NCBI GenBank assembly: GCA_018343915.1
Contig: JABRWF010000001.1
Location: forward strand, 1,178,001-1,242,000
DNA from: Agroathelia rolfsii
Taxonomy: Eukaryota; Basidiomycota; Agaricomycetes; Amylocorticiales; Amylocorticiaceae
Direction: 5' to 3'
Length of the DNA stretch: 64,000 nucleotides
Both the position numbers and the translations under genes were made by a program. Numbering within the stretch: the stretch's first letter is position 1; every line of letters begins with the position of its first letter. The notes beneath the pieces are model-generated. The model did not search any database, had not been told where the DNA came from, and saw only the letters and a list, made by a program, of their open reading frames with translations. This document shows positions 1-11,461 of the stretch, in pieces.

Positions 1-538
1 TGACCGCTGTCTCCTTCCCATCACTGCTCCATGAACAACACAATCCTAACGACAAACTGGTCTCCTGCGGGCAGACCCCCCCAGGCCGGTCAGCGTTTAC
101 TCCGCCTCAGTTGATTGAATCATAGGAGATGCTGAGGTCACCCCCTAATAGCGCCCAGAATTGGACTAGCATCGTCACCGGCATGTTGTTGTCAATCGAC
201 TCGAGTTGTCCTTGATCCCACTACTAATGGATGTATTAGGAGAAACCTGACTCGAAGTGACCCCGGGCCGGTCCAAATAACAACGTGAAGACCCACGCAT
301 CTTAGGGGTCTTCATGCCTTCGGGCTTGTTCTCAAAGATAAGATTTAGGAACTCGCTTCTTTACAGACATTCGAAGAGCCATCTCCTTTTCTAAGGTCTA
401 TAAGTTCAGCTAAATTTGAGCATTTGCCCTCGCTCTCTCCACCACTACATCAAGTACTTTCCTCGAGGCCGTGCCCATTAGCGGTTCCATACGGCTACTA
501 ACACTTGCTGCCCCCTCCCCCCTACACACCTTTCCACT
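1..538. other. Upstream region, no gene seen
   Basis: No reading frame of note and no recognisable RNA gene. The last 40 bases before the ATG at 539 are strongly C/T-rich, as is common in fungal core promoters, so the stretch probably holds the promoter and leader of the Prm10-like gene. Confidence 0.5.
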
Positions 539-2865
539 ATGTCAAGTCAAGACGGATGGAGCCCCTTTAGACCACCGATGCTTCCACTGCCTTTGACAAT
601 CGCGAATTCACCTCCGCGAGAATTTGAATCAACCCAAAGTAGGGACACGCATATTTCCCGTCGTCGGGACGCCACAAGCTACCGCAACAACTCCCCAACA
701 GATCGCTACACTCAACGCCCTTACACCTTTGCACATTCTCCCACAATCACCCAGCCAACAGCCACTCATGTTCGAAGTCCAACTATTGATAGACATCATG
801 GTATTCCTCCCCCATACGAACGTCGACAGCGTATCAGCTTTGTCACCGATCCCGATATTGAGTCTCATGTCTCCGAGAAAATAGACTCGGAACTTGATGC
901 AGATCATCGGTATAGAGATGAGAAGAGCCGTGGCATGCTTTCTCGTATAATCGACTTACGTGAAGAAGAATATAATGAAGAAAGTGAAGACCCTGCTGGA
1001 CATAACGATGGCCGGTCTGAAAGGAATTTTGACTCCACATCTCAGGTAGAGCCTTCCCTCTTACGTCGGAGGCGGCCGCCCTCGGGAGCATCTCCACCTT
1101 CTATGGGATCACAGGTTGTAGACGAGGATGATCCTCGTATCACCGGCAAGAGACTCGCACAACTGGATGATACTGAAGATATAGCGCTATCATCACTGCG
1201 CCATTTGGACTACAAGGCCAGAAGAAAGGCACGGAATCACATGAAGATCATATATAATATAACCTGTGCGTGCCTTCATTTCGTCTCGATGCCTTCAGAC
1301 ACTAAACATAATATGCAGCTCTGATGAACCGGCATAAATTCATCTTGGTGCTCGCTCGAGCTCTCATGATCCTCGGTGCACCCTCGCATCGAATCGTGTC
1401 TCAACTAGTGGCGGCGTCGAACATACTCGAAGTGAATGCCAGCTTTATCTACACACCAGATACCATTATCTGTAATTTCTCAGATCCTGATACTAAAACA
1501 ACCGAATCGCATTTCGTGAAATGCAGTAGCGGCCTTGATCTCGGAGGCATGCATGCGCTTCATGCTATCTACCGCCGCGTGATGCACGACGAATTGAGCG
1601 CTCGTAAAGCCACGGAGATGATTGAAGAATTACTTGTAGGGATTGAGAAGCATTCACTCATAAAATCTTCTATCTTGAGCCTCTGCCTGAGTGCACTAAT
1701 CTGTCCCCTGGCTTTCAACGGATGCTTCATTGACATGTGGATTGCGGGCTTCAACGCCGCCATAATATCCTACCTACAAAACCGTGCAGCAAAAAGCAAG
1801 AAGGCATATGATGAAGCACCCAAGTAAGACCTTGAAGTCGCTCGTAAGATACTGTCTTTTTTTTACATTAACTAACAACCGTTTATTAGAATCACTACAT
1901 GCCTAATCATGTCCTTTATCACGCGTGGGCTTAGCAGTGTCAGTAGCGACACGATCTGCTATTCTGCAGTCACTTCAGCATCTATCATTTCTCTTCTTCC
2001 CGGTTTCTCGATTTGTAGGTTTTCCTTTTCTTCTCTCCTTCAGAGCTCTGTTCTTAACGTTGCTGTTATAGTGAGTAGTTCATTAGAGCTGGGCTCCAAA
2101 GAGATCATCTCCGGAAGCGTCAAAATGGTACATGCCCTGGTCTATACCATGCTCTTGGGACTTTCCCTGCAAATTGGCGAACAACTATATTTCTCCACCA
2201 ATACCCATGCAGGAGCAAAAACAATGTCCGCTTTAAGCCAAGCAGCCGGTATCACTCTACAAGGCGCATTCACGACACTCAATTCCACCATCGCCGGGTC
2301 TGGTGACACCATTCCAACTTCGGGAAAGTTCTTCTTCAACACTTTCTCCCCGTCTATCGCAAAGGACTTTGTCGGCACGTGCTATCGTCCGGATGGCCTC
2401 CCGTGGTACCGTCAGACATTCCCCTTCTGGACGAAGTTTATCATCGTACCTCTCTTCTCCATCCTCTCCTCTATCGCGAACCACGCGCCGTTACGGAGCA
2501 AGCAGTTGCCAGTGATGACCATCATCTCATGCGTGTCGTACGCGACGAATGAGCTGGCGGGCTACTACATCCGGAACAGTTCTGGCATCGTCTCCGCCGT
2601 TGGCGCATTCACCGTCGGGATTTTGGGTAACTTGTACTCGCGCAAGATGGGCGGCACGGCATTTGCGTCCATGGTCACTGGCGTGCTCTTCCTCGTCCCC
2701 TCAGGCTTATCTCAAGAGGGTGGTATCACAGCCAATGGCTCTGGGCTGAGTATGGAGAGTGCGATGATCAGCACCGTAATCGGTATCACCGTTGGGCTGT
2801 TCATGAGCCAAGCACTTGTGTATGCCTTTGGAAGGAGGAAGAATGCAGCATCGTTCTCGTTTTGA
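539..2865 (+). CDS. PRM10: Prm10/ThrE-like membrane exporter (DUF1212 family)
   Basis: Multi-pass membrane protein of the ThrE/Prm10 family. Bacterial ThrE exports threonine and serine; the substrate of the fungal proteins is unknown. The first ~230 residues are hydrophilic and charged, then come the conserved cytosolic part (GAPSHRI, then SSGLDLGGMHALH) and a hydrophobic C-terminal half with GAFTVGILGNLYSRKMGG, VPSGLSQEGGI and GLFMSQALVYAFG. I infer three introns: one near 1268-1318 joining ..YNIT to ..MNRHKF, one near 1825-1890 joining ..APK to ITTCL.., and one at 2015-2071. The last is 57 nt with no stop codon, so retention would keep the frame and add 19 residues; removing it gives the family-like SILSSSLELGSK. 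The start at 539 is the first ATG after a CT-rich leader. The family call is firm; exon borders are inferred. Confidence 0.85.
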
Positions 2866-3357
2866 TCTCTTATCGTTTTTGTCAACCTCTCCTCTTCCCC
2901 TCTTTGCCCCTTAGTTCTTGTTGCCGACATGCTTACAGACATTCATGCATTAGTAGAGTGAAGTCAATATGTATATTAGTGTACGTTATAATCGCATACC
3001 GGGAAGGATAATTAATAATACAGCGTGCCAGGTTGCGCATGGCGTCTGAGCTGCAATTGTTTGCGTATATAACTACTGGGAGTGGTCCGACGTCGTACTA
3101 TGCATGTGTATATAACACATCCGAATTTCAAGTCCAAGTAAATAAGCTTGAGTTTAAAAATGGCCGACGACGTTCACATCCTACCAGTAGGGATCCATCA
3201 GTGTTAGCATACATCATAGATAGATAAAAAGTGCAATTCCAATCATCAGTAAATTTTACAGCCAATGGGTACTTCAACGCCAACTCCTTTAAGTCCAAGC
3301 TACGTTCTTTCAAGTTCATCCTTATCCTGAAAAGATAAGACATGCCACCGTTATTAC
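2866..3357. other. Convergent intergenic region
   Basis: Lies between the stop of the Prm10-like gene (+) and the stop of the carboxylase gene (-), so it should hold both 3' ends. It is A/T-rich with no convincing frame. Confidence 0.5.
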
Positions 3358-6300
3358 CTACGCATCCGACGACTCCGCTTCATTTGCAGGCTCAATGCCC
3401 ACCAGCTCCCTCCCTTCCTCGACCATCTCCCCATTCTTACACCCCACAGAGCTCACCAAACCTGAAACAGATGCGCGCAGGACCGTCTCCGTCTTCATAC
3501 TCTCCAACACTACCACGGCCTGACCCTTCTCAACCTGGTCGCCGACCTTGACACGCACATCGACGACCAAGCTAGGCATGGGCGCCTTCAACACACCTCC
3601 GCCTTTAGCTGCTGCGTTAATCACATCCCCTCCGAGGGAGAGCATATAACTTGGCCATGGAAGTGCCAACGTGGTCTTACGACCTTCATAGAAGACATGT
3701 AGGCGCTCCATGGTGTTGACCGCCGTCGAGGGTGGTACACCCGCCGCGGGACGCTGGGAGACGATGGTCGTGTTGAGTGCAACTGAATTGAGCGTCGTCG
3801 AGAGGACATTGGTGGACGTCAGGTGAGCAGATACAGAGGAGAACGTAGACTCGGAGGACGATGATTTGACAATGATGTCAAATTTGTTGTTACCCAGATT
3901 CTTGACACGAACTGATATGGAATTCGTATCCGCCTCGTCGCCTCCTTGGAAGGTAACGGTACGCTCGTGGATGTCTCCACCAAATCGACGAGATTCTAGG
4001 GACGTCCATGGACTAGTGATAGTTGCTGGTGCGTCTCGGAGGGTGGTATAGAGTGCGGCCTGGGCAAGAACCTCAGGTGAAGGTTTTTCCACCGGTGGGA
4101 ATAAATCGTCGTAATGTTTCTACAAAACCACCGTATCGTTAAATCGGATACGATCAATCAAATGAGGCACGCAAAAAACGACTCACTGCAATAAACCCAG
4201 TCTCAACTTCACCATCCACGAAGGCCCGATTTCCCGCCAACGTGCGCAGGAACTCAATATTAGTCGACACACCGACAACCTTGTACTCATCTAGGGCTTT
4301 GCGAAGTAAACGGAGAGCCTCAGTACGGTCCCTACCATGTACGACTAGCTTGGCTATCATCGGGTCGTAAAAGACGCCAATTTGTGCATTCTGCAAGAAA
4401 CCTTGCTCAAGCCGTACGGAGGGTACGACGGCAACAGTTGTGTCGGGAGAGCGAGCGAGTGCCTGTTTGGATGATGACGGTGAGTCGGGCGATGCAATCA
4501 CTGGCGGGAGCTCAGGAGCAAACGTATGCGTCGGTATGGGTGTGTCCAAGTAGAGAAGGGTGCCAGAATCGGGCAGGAAGTTATTTCGCGGGTTTTCTGC
4601 ATAGATACGTGCTATAAGATGGGTTAGTATTCATGTGTGAGGGTTATAAAAAGAATAACCCTTACCTTCAAATGCGTGTCCAACCAAAGGAATAGCTGAC
4701 TGCTTAAGAGGTAGAGTGTTTCCTGCAGCGACCTATGTTGTTTATGAGTTATCTCGTGTAACATCTAAGCACAAATAAGCGCCAACCTCCAGTTGCCATT
4801 CTACGAGATCCAAGCCTGTAATCATCTCCGTTACGGGATGTTCTACTTGAAGTCTCGTGTTCCTTTACAAGGACATTAGAACAAAAAGGAAAAGAGAAAT
4901 CTAGGAAACAAAAACGTACATCTCCATGAAGTAGAACTTCTCTGTATCATTATCAAAGATAAACTCCACCGTTCCTGCGCCAACGTATTTCACTGCCTCA
5001 GCAGCCGCAATGGCTTTAGCGCACAGATCCGCGCGCAGCTCAGGTGAAAGGCCTGGCGCTGGTGCCTGACGTTAACTTAGTTAAAAGGGAGCGAAGTTCG
5101 CACAGAGAAGCAAGACTTATCATACTTCTTCAATGATCTTCTGATTCCGCCGTTGAGGGCTACAATCCCTCTCCCACAGTGCACACGTATTACCATGTTG
5201 GTCGGCAAAGACTTGGACCTCGATATGCCGAGGGCGTACGATATACTTCTCAATGAGAACCTGGTGTTGAGCACCCCGGAGTCTATTGGTTAGTCATTTG
5301 TTTGCATGATGTCGAATGCCGACAATTCTCACTGTATCATTACCAAAACCCTTCAGAGCTTCGCGCTTTGCAGACGTAAGAGATTCGTGAAATTCTTCGG
5401 GAGAATCCACACGACGCATGCCTTTCCCGCCTCCGCCGTGAATTGCCTTGATAAGTACAGGATAACCTAAAAATATATCATGGGATTAATACATGAAAGA
5501 GATGCTCTTATTGACCAAATACTCGCCTATTTTTTCTGCCTCATCAAAGAGTCTCTGTGGATCTTGCTCTTCGCCATGATATCCGGGAACACATGGGACT
5601 TCGGCAGCTAGGGACGGGCATTATTGATATATGTTGGGCTCGCTGAATGGTGATTGGATTTCTTACCCAGCATGATGTTTTTGGATTCACTGAAGTAAGG
5701 ATATTGGGGACATCAGGATAGCTCTACTTGGCGGATACTACTGTTACAACCATTTCATACATACCTCTTGGATCCCATACTAACAATAGCCGAAGCGGGT
5801 GGCCCAATAAAGGTTATTCCTTCTACTGCCAACTTCTCCGCGAAGTCGGCGTTTTCACTCAGAAAGCCGTATCTGTTAACGATAAAAATATTAGTGAGCA
5901 TTCGACTGTAATATAAGTAAGCTAAGGCCTTGCCCCGGATGAACAGCCTAGGGCAAGAAAGAGCGTCAACAATGTTGATCTTCAGTGTAGACTGAAAGAC
6001 CATACCTGGGCACCAGCGCGATGGCAAACTTCTATAATCTTGTCCATTCGCAACTAGGGTATATGTTTGAGTTAGATACGGCACAAATAACTTTGAAAAC
6101 GATAAAACATACATAACTCTCGGCAGATGGTGCCGGACCTATACAATACGCCTCATCCGCCTACAGACACGACTCGATTAATACAGTCCATGGCTAGAAG
6201 AGATAAAATACCTACAAGTTTGACATGCAAAGAGTCTGCATCAACCTCGCTGTAAACAGCTACAGTCTTTATCCCGAGTTTCCTTGCTGTTCGAATAACA

Positions 6301-6715
6301 CGGCATGCGATTTCACCTCTACAGACGTTCAGTATTGTAACCCAGATGGTACACTGGTGGGTGAGCATACCGGTTAGCGATGAGAATTTTGTCAAAGTGA
6401 GGCAGTCGTGGGCCTTTAACTCATATCAAGTCAGAAACGTATATCTAAAGAGTGTTATATTTCCTTACGAGTTGTCCCTTCCACCGCAGATGCAAATCCC
6501 TTAGAATGCTGAGCATTTGGATTGTAAAGAGAGCCGCTTGAATGGCGGTGCATATCCTTCAGCATGATGGTATGCCTCGAGATCCCATGCAACGCTCTTG
6601 AAGAGTCCATGTTAGCTAAGGATACATTTCTGCCAGCTGCTGCAGAACGCGAACTGGTCGCAACGAGTCTTGGTGCCCCGGTAGCACGAGAAGCTGATCT
6701 CTTTAGGAGATGCAT
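3358..6715 (-). CDS. MCCC1: Methylcrotonoyl-CoA carboxylase, biotin-carrying alpha subunit
   Basis: Mitochondrial enzyme of leucine breakdown: the alpha subunit carboxylates biotin with ATP and bicarbonate, and the beta subunit (not in this window) passes the carboxyl to 3-methylcrotonyl-CoA. Read on the minus strand: the N-terminus from ATG 6715 is rich in R, S and A with few acids, as in a mitochondrial presequence. Next come [31 protein letters not shown], the ATP-grasp loop HGGGGKGMR (near 5420-5445) and [14 protein letters not shown] (near 4900-4935). The biotin carboxylase C-terminal domain and then the biotinyl domain with ESMKTE (modified lysine) follow near the end. The gene is split by many ~50-60 nt introns. 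An insert rich in S, P and D lies near 4420-4510. The call could only be confused with other acyl-CoA carboxylase biotin subunits; domain order and size favour MCC. Confidence 0.9.
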
Positions 6716-6975
6716 TGAATCAATTATTGTGTGACTTGAGATACACTTGAAGCAGAGCTTGTGCAGAGTGAGAGATTTTCGAGGAAGAGGTGCACAAGGA
6801 CGCTGTAATGCAAGAAGTGCCAGCCCTTGCAAGATCCGGGCGAGAATGCGCTTCGAATTAAATGCGGGGAAGCAAGCCCTTTTGCTTCCGAAGTGATGTC
6901 ACATATTACATAATCCAATCATCTTTGAATATTGAATAGCCAACACTACATAACACATCAAGTGTAGACTACAAC

Positions 6976-8501
6976 TCAGGCGACAGGGATCGACACACTA
7001 CCAGGCGTCGGGGTCAGTGGATCCGTGCCGGAGATCATGGCTGGTATGAGCATCTTCGACATAACAGGCTCCTTTGGCGCATTCAGGGTCGGCGGCTCAG
7101 GGTTTTGTGTCTGCTGCGGTGTCTCTGCCTCTGGTTCAACAGTATCTGGGAACTTGGGACAGAGAGCCAAGGGCTTCTCGCCAGTACGGGCTTGAATAGC
7201 ACGAGCAATGGAGTCAAAGACCTCTTTGCCATTCCAGGACCCACCAGCAAGTTCCAAGAGATCGTCATACGATTTGGCGGAGGACACTGTCTGACGATAT
7301 ACAGCCTGTGCAGGCTTTCTGAAATTGATGTGTTGCGCCTTGAACTGTTGCGTGCAGAACTTTGTGAGGCCAAAGTAGTGATTGAAATATTGGCACTATT
7401 CTCAAAGTGAATACATGAGTTACAATGGCAAAAAGCGAATACGCATACCAGCTGAATATAAGAGGGAGTAAAGGTGGACTCGACGTCGACAAGCGGTGAA
7501 TCAGAGAAACAGGAAGGGTTGCACTCGGCAGCCGTAGCAATCATGACGGAGGAGGCGCCTTGGGCAGAATTGTCAGCCTAGGCTATACATATATGTTCAG
7601 AGCCTCACCTGTCTCCATTCTGAAGCGCTTAGCATCTTCAAGTCCTAGACAGTCACCATTTCCGACAACAGGAATACCCTTGCCCATCCTCTCCACAAAA
7701 TCGACAATTTCCCTCAATCGCTCGGTCAGTGCCCTCTCCCTCTTTCTCATATTTTTTGTTCTACAATGAACCGTAATCGCAGCCACACCGGTATTGACAA
7801 TCCTCTCTACCAGCTTCAATGTATCCTCCTGGCTGGGCAGTAGCCTAATCTTCGCTGTAACCGTAATCTCCGGCGGCATCGCCTCCCTTAACGCGGTAAG
7901 AATAGCGCAGAGACGGTCTGGATCCGTTAAAAGCTGGGCACCAAATCCGCCATCGGTGCTGAACGGTTTGGGGCAGCCACAGTTGAGTTCGACGCCAGAA
8001 ATATCTTGCTGAACAACCTTGGCGGCTTTCACAGCAAGCTCAGGGTCGCCGGAGCCAACCTGAAAAATAAAGTAGGGTTTTTCGATCGGATGAGTAGTGA
8101 ACATGGCACGCTCTTGCTTGCCATTGTAAGAGATGACACCGGTGACCGCTGCGATATTTCGACATCAGCATTGCTAATAAAACCGCCTCAGTGGGATATA
8201 TGGGCACGCACGATCAACCACACGTTCTGCATGGAGCATAGCCTTATCGACCATCTCGGGGCCCCAGACGAGCGTAGCTCCGTACTTTAAGCACATGAGC
8301 CGAGTTGGCACTAATATTACAATTCAGATTTTAGGGTCAGAGTAGATAAATCATATAAAACTACATACAAGCCCCGGAGCGAACCATAGGTGCCAGAAAA
8401 ACACCATCCTTGAAGCTCTCTGAGGTAAGATGGTCGATTTTAGCGCGCTTCGGTGCACGGGCCTCAGGAGCGGGAGAAGTGGAGAGAGCGCGTCGAGACA
8501 T
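6976..8501 (-). CDS. DUS2: tRNA-dihydrouridine(20) synthase (Dus2)
   Basis: Flavoenzyme that reduces uridine to dihydrouridine in the D-loop of cytoplasmic tRNAs. The start at 8501 gives a short polar leader, then DGVFLAPMVRSG, the FMN/substrate-site opening of Dus proteins. The main exon (7583-8104) has FQVGSGDPELAVKAA, GVELNCGCPKPFS with the catalytic cysteine in NCGCPK, VTAKIRLL, GVAAITVHCRT and IPVVGNGDC. A further exon has SYDDLLELAGGSWNG and ends in a proline-rich tail. I do not see the C-terminal double-stranded RNA-binding domain of animal Dus2. Several short introns. Its product is unrelated to those of the flanking genes on the same strand. Confidence 0.9.
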
Positions 8502-8907
8502 TTTAATAGTACAAATAAGATATCCTTTTATAGAACCTGAGAAAGGTCTGAGTGTAGTCCGTGGTATTATTTGAGGCAGCATACAGAGTATACAAGTGGC
8601 AGCAGCAGTAGCAAGCCGAGGGAGAGATGTCAGTCGTACCAACTCAAAGCAATCTCTGTAAACTCGGCCAGTTGCTATAGTCGGAGTCTAAATTGTGACA
8701 TTTATGGCTTTCGCCGAAGAGCCACTTGTGTCTCGCTGGCAGCCTGGCACAGCTACATCATCACAACTAACAGACGCCAGAAATTTCAGTCATAGGTCTC
8801 ACTGCAAAAATACTACGAAGCGTGAAACATAACGTTGAAAATTCTATGTATCTAAATTTTTCTGTTGTGCGACGTAGTCACTACTTGACCAGTATGACCC
8901 AATCCCT
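8502..8907. other. Intergenic region, promoter side of DUS2
   Basis: About 400 bp between the inferred end of the GH53 gene and the DUS2 start. No coding signal; expected to hold the DUS2 promoter and the GH53 3' end. Confidence 0.4.
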
Positions 8908-10166
8908 TCAGTCGAACATGTTTACAGACTTCCTCGAGTATCCGACAGATAGTGGATAATTGCTAAATGCGAGGATGAGAGGCAGGCTAATGGAGACTCG
9001 ATGGAAACTTACCTCCAATCAACATCAAATAATATTGCATCTTCACATGCACTTCCTAGACTAGTCAGATTCAACCACGCCGGCTCCCAATAATTTACGC
9101 CTTGACCAAGACCGAACGGCACCTGCTTGACGACGCTCCATATGTCCCTCACCCATTCAATCTGGCCCTGTGCACTGACGGGTATAGCTGTATCGCTTAA
9201 CGTCGGCGCAGACGGTCCATCACATTCCACTGGCCAATCCGTCTCTACCACATGCAGCGGTTTATTGTACTTCACCGCTAGCGTATTCAGCGAGGTCTGC
9301 AGGTTCTCCAGAGTTGCAGACGTGCCATAGAACGGATAAAATGAAAACCCGAAGACATCCCAATCCGCCGTTGTGACTGTCTCGGTACCCGTTAATGCAC
9401 CGAACCAGGCTTCTTGTAAGGTCAAGTTCCACCCGTTATCGATGTGAATCATCACTTGTGGCTTTCTGATCCCGGCCTGAACCGCATCATCAACTCCTCG
9501 TCGGGCAGATTCCCATAGCGTGGCAAGGTTGGTGAAGTTGGCGATGCGTGCGGACATAGGCTGGGTATCGACATCAACATATCCGATTGGCCAGAGCATA
9601 CCGTGCCGGATTTCGTTGCCGAGGCTGACGAGACTCAGGTCTACACCTGCTTGTTTGAAAGATAAGAGTGTCGATTTGACGTATGAGCGAATGGTGCTCG
9701 AAGCACCGCTCAGTGTAGTTGGCCAAGCCGCAGGTGCATAGTTGTGGTTTGGATCTGCCCAAGTATCGGAGAAGTGAAAGTCGAGATATATATGATATCC
9801 CTTGCTATAGAAGCGCGTAGCGAGGTCTAGGACGTATGGAAGATCGTATTGGCCAGGGACGGGGTTCACCCAGAGGCTATATGCGGTTCAGCATATCACA
9901 CCTATGATTTGATGGACTACATACCGTAAGCGTACAGTGTTCATACCACCATCTCCAAGAATATCTTCTACAGGTCGCGTTATGTTATAATGCGCAGTAT
10001 CTTTGTAACTTGCTCCGCCTTCTTCTAATATTTTGAGCGAAGAAAGATCAAAGCCCTTGTAGAACACAGGCTCTCCCGGGATGGAGATTGCATATCCGAG
10101 AAAAGGCAAAGATAGGCTGAATAGCGAAGCGAGACGCATTTTAGGGGCGATAGTGAGTATCTTCAT
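8908..10166 (-). CDS. Secreted arabinogalactan endo-beta-1,4-galactanase (GH53)
   Basis: Glycoside hydrolase family 53, which cuts beta-1,4-galactan side chains of plant pectin outside the cell. The start is ATG 10166 or ATG 10139; the shorter one (MRLASLFSLSLPFLGYA) makes the cleaner signal peptide. Then come FYKGFDLSSLKILEEGG and DGGMNTVRLR, the usual start of the TIM barrel. YLDFHFSDTWADP follows, then the acid/base glutamate in SLGNEI and the nucleophile in HVVETDWP, with NYWEPAWL near the end. An intron lies near 9870-9925. The frame runs into a stop at 9009, but the stop overlaps a good donor (AG|GTAAGT). Splicing to an acceptor near 8960 would add about 17 residues ending SRKSVNMFD and stop at 8908, which suits the family better. 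Plant cell-wall decay is the likely role. Confidence 0.85.
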
Positions 10167-11461
10167 CGCAGACAGAAGGTTTATTGGGCGTTTTTGAAGG
10201 GAAACAGGTTCATATTTTCATTACCACGTGAGCGAAGCTGGTTATGTATTACGCAAAAACAGGAACGCAAGGATGAACGTCGATACGAATGCTTGATCCG
10301 CGCAGAGAGATGTTGATCATATGTCCAGTCATGGGATCATTTTCAGGAGCGATGGCAGCTGTTATTCATGAAAGGAGCAGAAAATTCTAAACCACTGATG
10401 ATTCTTGCGGGTGTCGTGTCTCTAAATGGAGAGGCACTAGCACAAACGTCGTTCAGCACTCTCAGAATCGTATTTGAACTTGGAGCTATGTTACGGATAC
10501 AATGTTTCCAGCATGACGAGGATCTACAGGCTTGTATATTAACGAGCAATAAATCGCGTACCACAGCATTCTGTGGAAGGACTTAGAGGGCTGGAACTGT
10601 ATGTCATGATCATTGGAGAAGACAAAGAAATCGAATTTTTCAACGTGATCACAGTGTATGAGCCACCGGGTAGGCGGAGACACCGGGCCGGATAGTTTTC
10701 GGTTATCGAAATACCGGAGAAACCTGCAAGCACCTCCCGGGCCATGCTGGGAAGGTACCGGAGAAAGGGCATGTTCAATTTACCATTCGAGGTATCCATC
10801 TCCGGAAAGAGTAGACACGACATGTCCCGTAAGTGAATTGGGGCATACAGCTGGGGGCAGAGTCTATTGGAAGGTTGACGTAATCCAACCTCAAATTGAT
10901 GCAAGCTGATCCACCCCAGAGTCCGCACAGTACGGACAAATGCAAATGCAAAAAGGTACAACAAGCCACTTAAGCAGCGTTTATGAAAATGAATTCCTAA
11001 ACCAACTCTATAGAGTTGCTTGACTTATGCCTCCTAAATTTTGATTTCGTAAGGAACAGCTACAACGTCGTTAAGTGGATGTTGCGTTGATCGTTTAATG
11101 CTACACTAAAAGATATCTTTTGTAACTTGAAGCAAACCAAAACGCGGCATAGTACTAGTATAGCAAAGGACACATGGCTATGGCAATCTTCAGGGGGTCT
11201 TGGCATTCTCTTACACATGCTTGGAGCTGATACTACAAAGTCAAAATTTGATTCGATCATGCCATGAATACTAATCGAGTACAGGAGGCTGATGCGTGAT
11301 GTGAATGATAGCAGGCAAGTTTCCAATGGGTAACTACTATCCCAATGATCATCCTAACTTCTAGACATCCCAAATATGATTACCGGCAGTCCGCTGAGCA
11401 CGGTTTCGTACTCCTGCCTATCGTCCAGGGCCTCCATCCTCTGAGCTCAGTCCATTAAAGC
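10167..11461. other. 1.3 kb region without a supported gene
   Basis: Contains the GH53 promoter. A 141-codon minus-strand frame (10539-10964) has leucine-rich stretches that faintly recall F-box/LRR proteins of Agaricomycetes, but it has no splice-supported continuation and is not called. Otherwise I see nothing. Confidence 0.4.

Noticed and set aside
10539..10964. Minus-strand frame with leucine-rich stretches resembling F-box/LRR proteins
   Set aside because: Similarity is only a vague impression; no start, splice partners or conserved motif to support a gene.
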